Below are positions 52,436-52,519 of a stretch of 52,519 nucleotides of DNA, one piece after another. The notes below the pieces were generated by a model that was not told the origin of the DNA, did not search any database, and saw only the letters and a program-made list of their open reading frames with translations. This stretch comes from Bacillus infantis (lineage in GTDB: Bacteria; Bacillota; Bacilli; Bacillales; Cytobacillaceae), in the NCBI RefSeq assembly GCF_020171945.1, contig NZ_JAIVAP010000004.1:1-52519 (forward strand). The letters are read 5' to 3'. A program made the translations under genes and the position numbers. Numbering within the stretch: the stretch's first letter is position 1; each line of letters opens with the position of its first letter.

Positions 52436-52519
52436 CATTTTGGGTAGTGGTCATGTATCCCAGGAGCCCGGTGGAGTACATGACTGCCCAATTTTGGTGG
52501 CGGTCATGTATCCCAGGAG
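52436..52519 (+). repeat. Direct repeat with 53-base period, running off the window
   Basis: GGTCATGTATCCCAGGAG stands at 52449-52466 and again at 52502-52519. The unit contains GTCATGTA (52450) and TACATGAC (52477), an 8-bp inverted repeat. Two copies are visible, the second cut by the window edge. Confidence 0.75.

Noticed and set aside
52436-52519. CRISPR array
   Set aside because: Only two units, no spacers of regular unique sequence, no cas genes in the window, and the unit itself is repeated in full.

Overview
The window looks like a chromosomal segment of a mesophilic, endospore-forming member of the Bacillaceae, outside the B. subtilis group in the strict sense. The gene order follows the B. 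subtilis stretch yqjW - yqk - mciZ - nudF - fur - xerD - deoB/punA - dacF - spoIIA - spoVA - lysA - ribT - scpAB - dacB - spmAB - rluB - res - sigX - serA. Ribosome binding sites are strong and GGAGG-rich, and there are readable promoters for sigma A, sigma E, sigma F, sigma G, sigma H and sigma X. All family calls rest on motif recognition and remembered synteny; no search was run.

Layout. 1-118: the 3' end of a group II intron (reverse transcriptase tail, domains V and VI) next to yqzH. 148-4673: an SOS-controlled Y-family polymerase with its YolD-like partner, yqkB, a lipoprotein and the hydrolase yqkD. 4829-9426: an insertion relative to B. subtilis carrying a possible HMG-CoA/acetoacetate route (mvaB, thiolase, scoA, scoB) plus a VOC protein. 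9508-13953: yqkE, a GrpB-family gene, yqkF, mciZ (an FtsZ inhibitor made in sporulation), nudF and an endonuclease Q-like gene. 14106-16632: spoIIM, fur, yqzK, xerD. 16847-20291: nucleoside catabolism (deoB-punA-pdp) under a probable CcpA site. 20562-26728: the forespore locus dacF-spoIIAA-spoIIAB-sigF followed by a short spoVA cluster (AA, AB, AEA, AF). 26929-33578: lysA, ypuA, ribT without the rib operon, ypuF, a YjcZ-type micro-protein, scpA, scpB, a hypothetical gene, ypuI. 33723-37951: sodF, dacB-spmA-spmB, rluB. 38135-46132: resABC, resDE, sigX-rsiX. 46439-51393: an M23/LysM wall hydrolase with a sigma G-like promoter, hisJ, serA and an NSS-family transporter.

The right 1.1 kb has no genes but is dense in structure. 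A T-box leader with a duplicated antiterminator/terminator module precedes the transporter. Three copies of a structured dispersed repeat (a fourth lies at 6134-6309) and a 53-bp-period repeat surround it. In the repeats several stems are kept by paired base changes, so they probably fold as RNA or single-stranded DNA. These repeats and the two-terminator T-box are the most unusual parts of the window.

Together the genes cover sporulation (early septation control, forespore sigma F, spore cortex, dipicolinic acid uptake), cytochrome c assembly and redox signalling, chromosome condensation, nucleoside salvage and DNA damage response.
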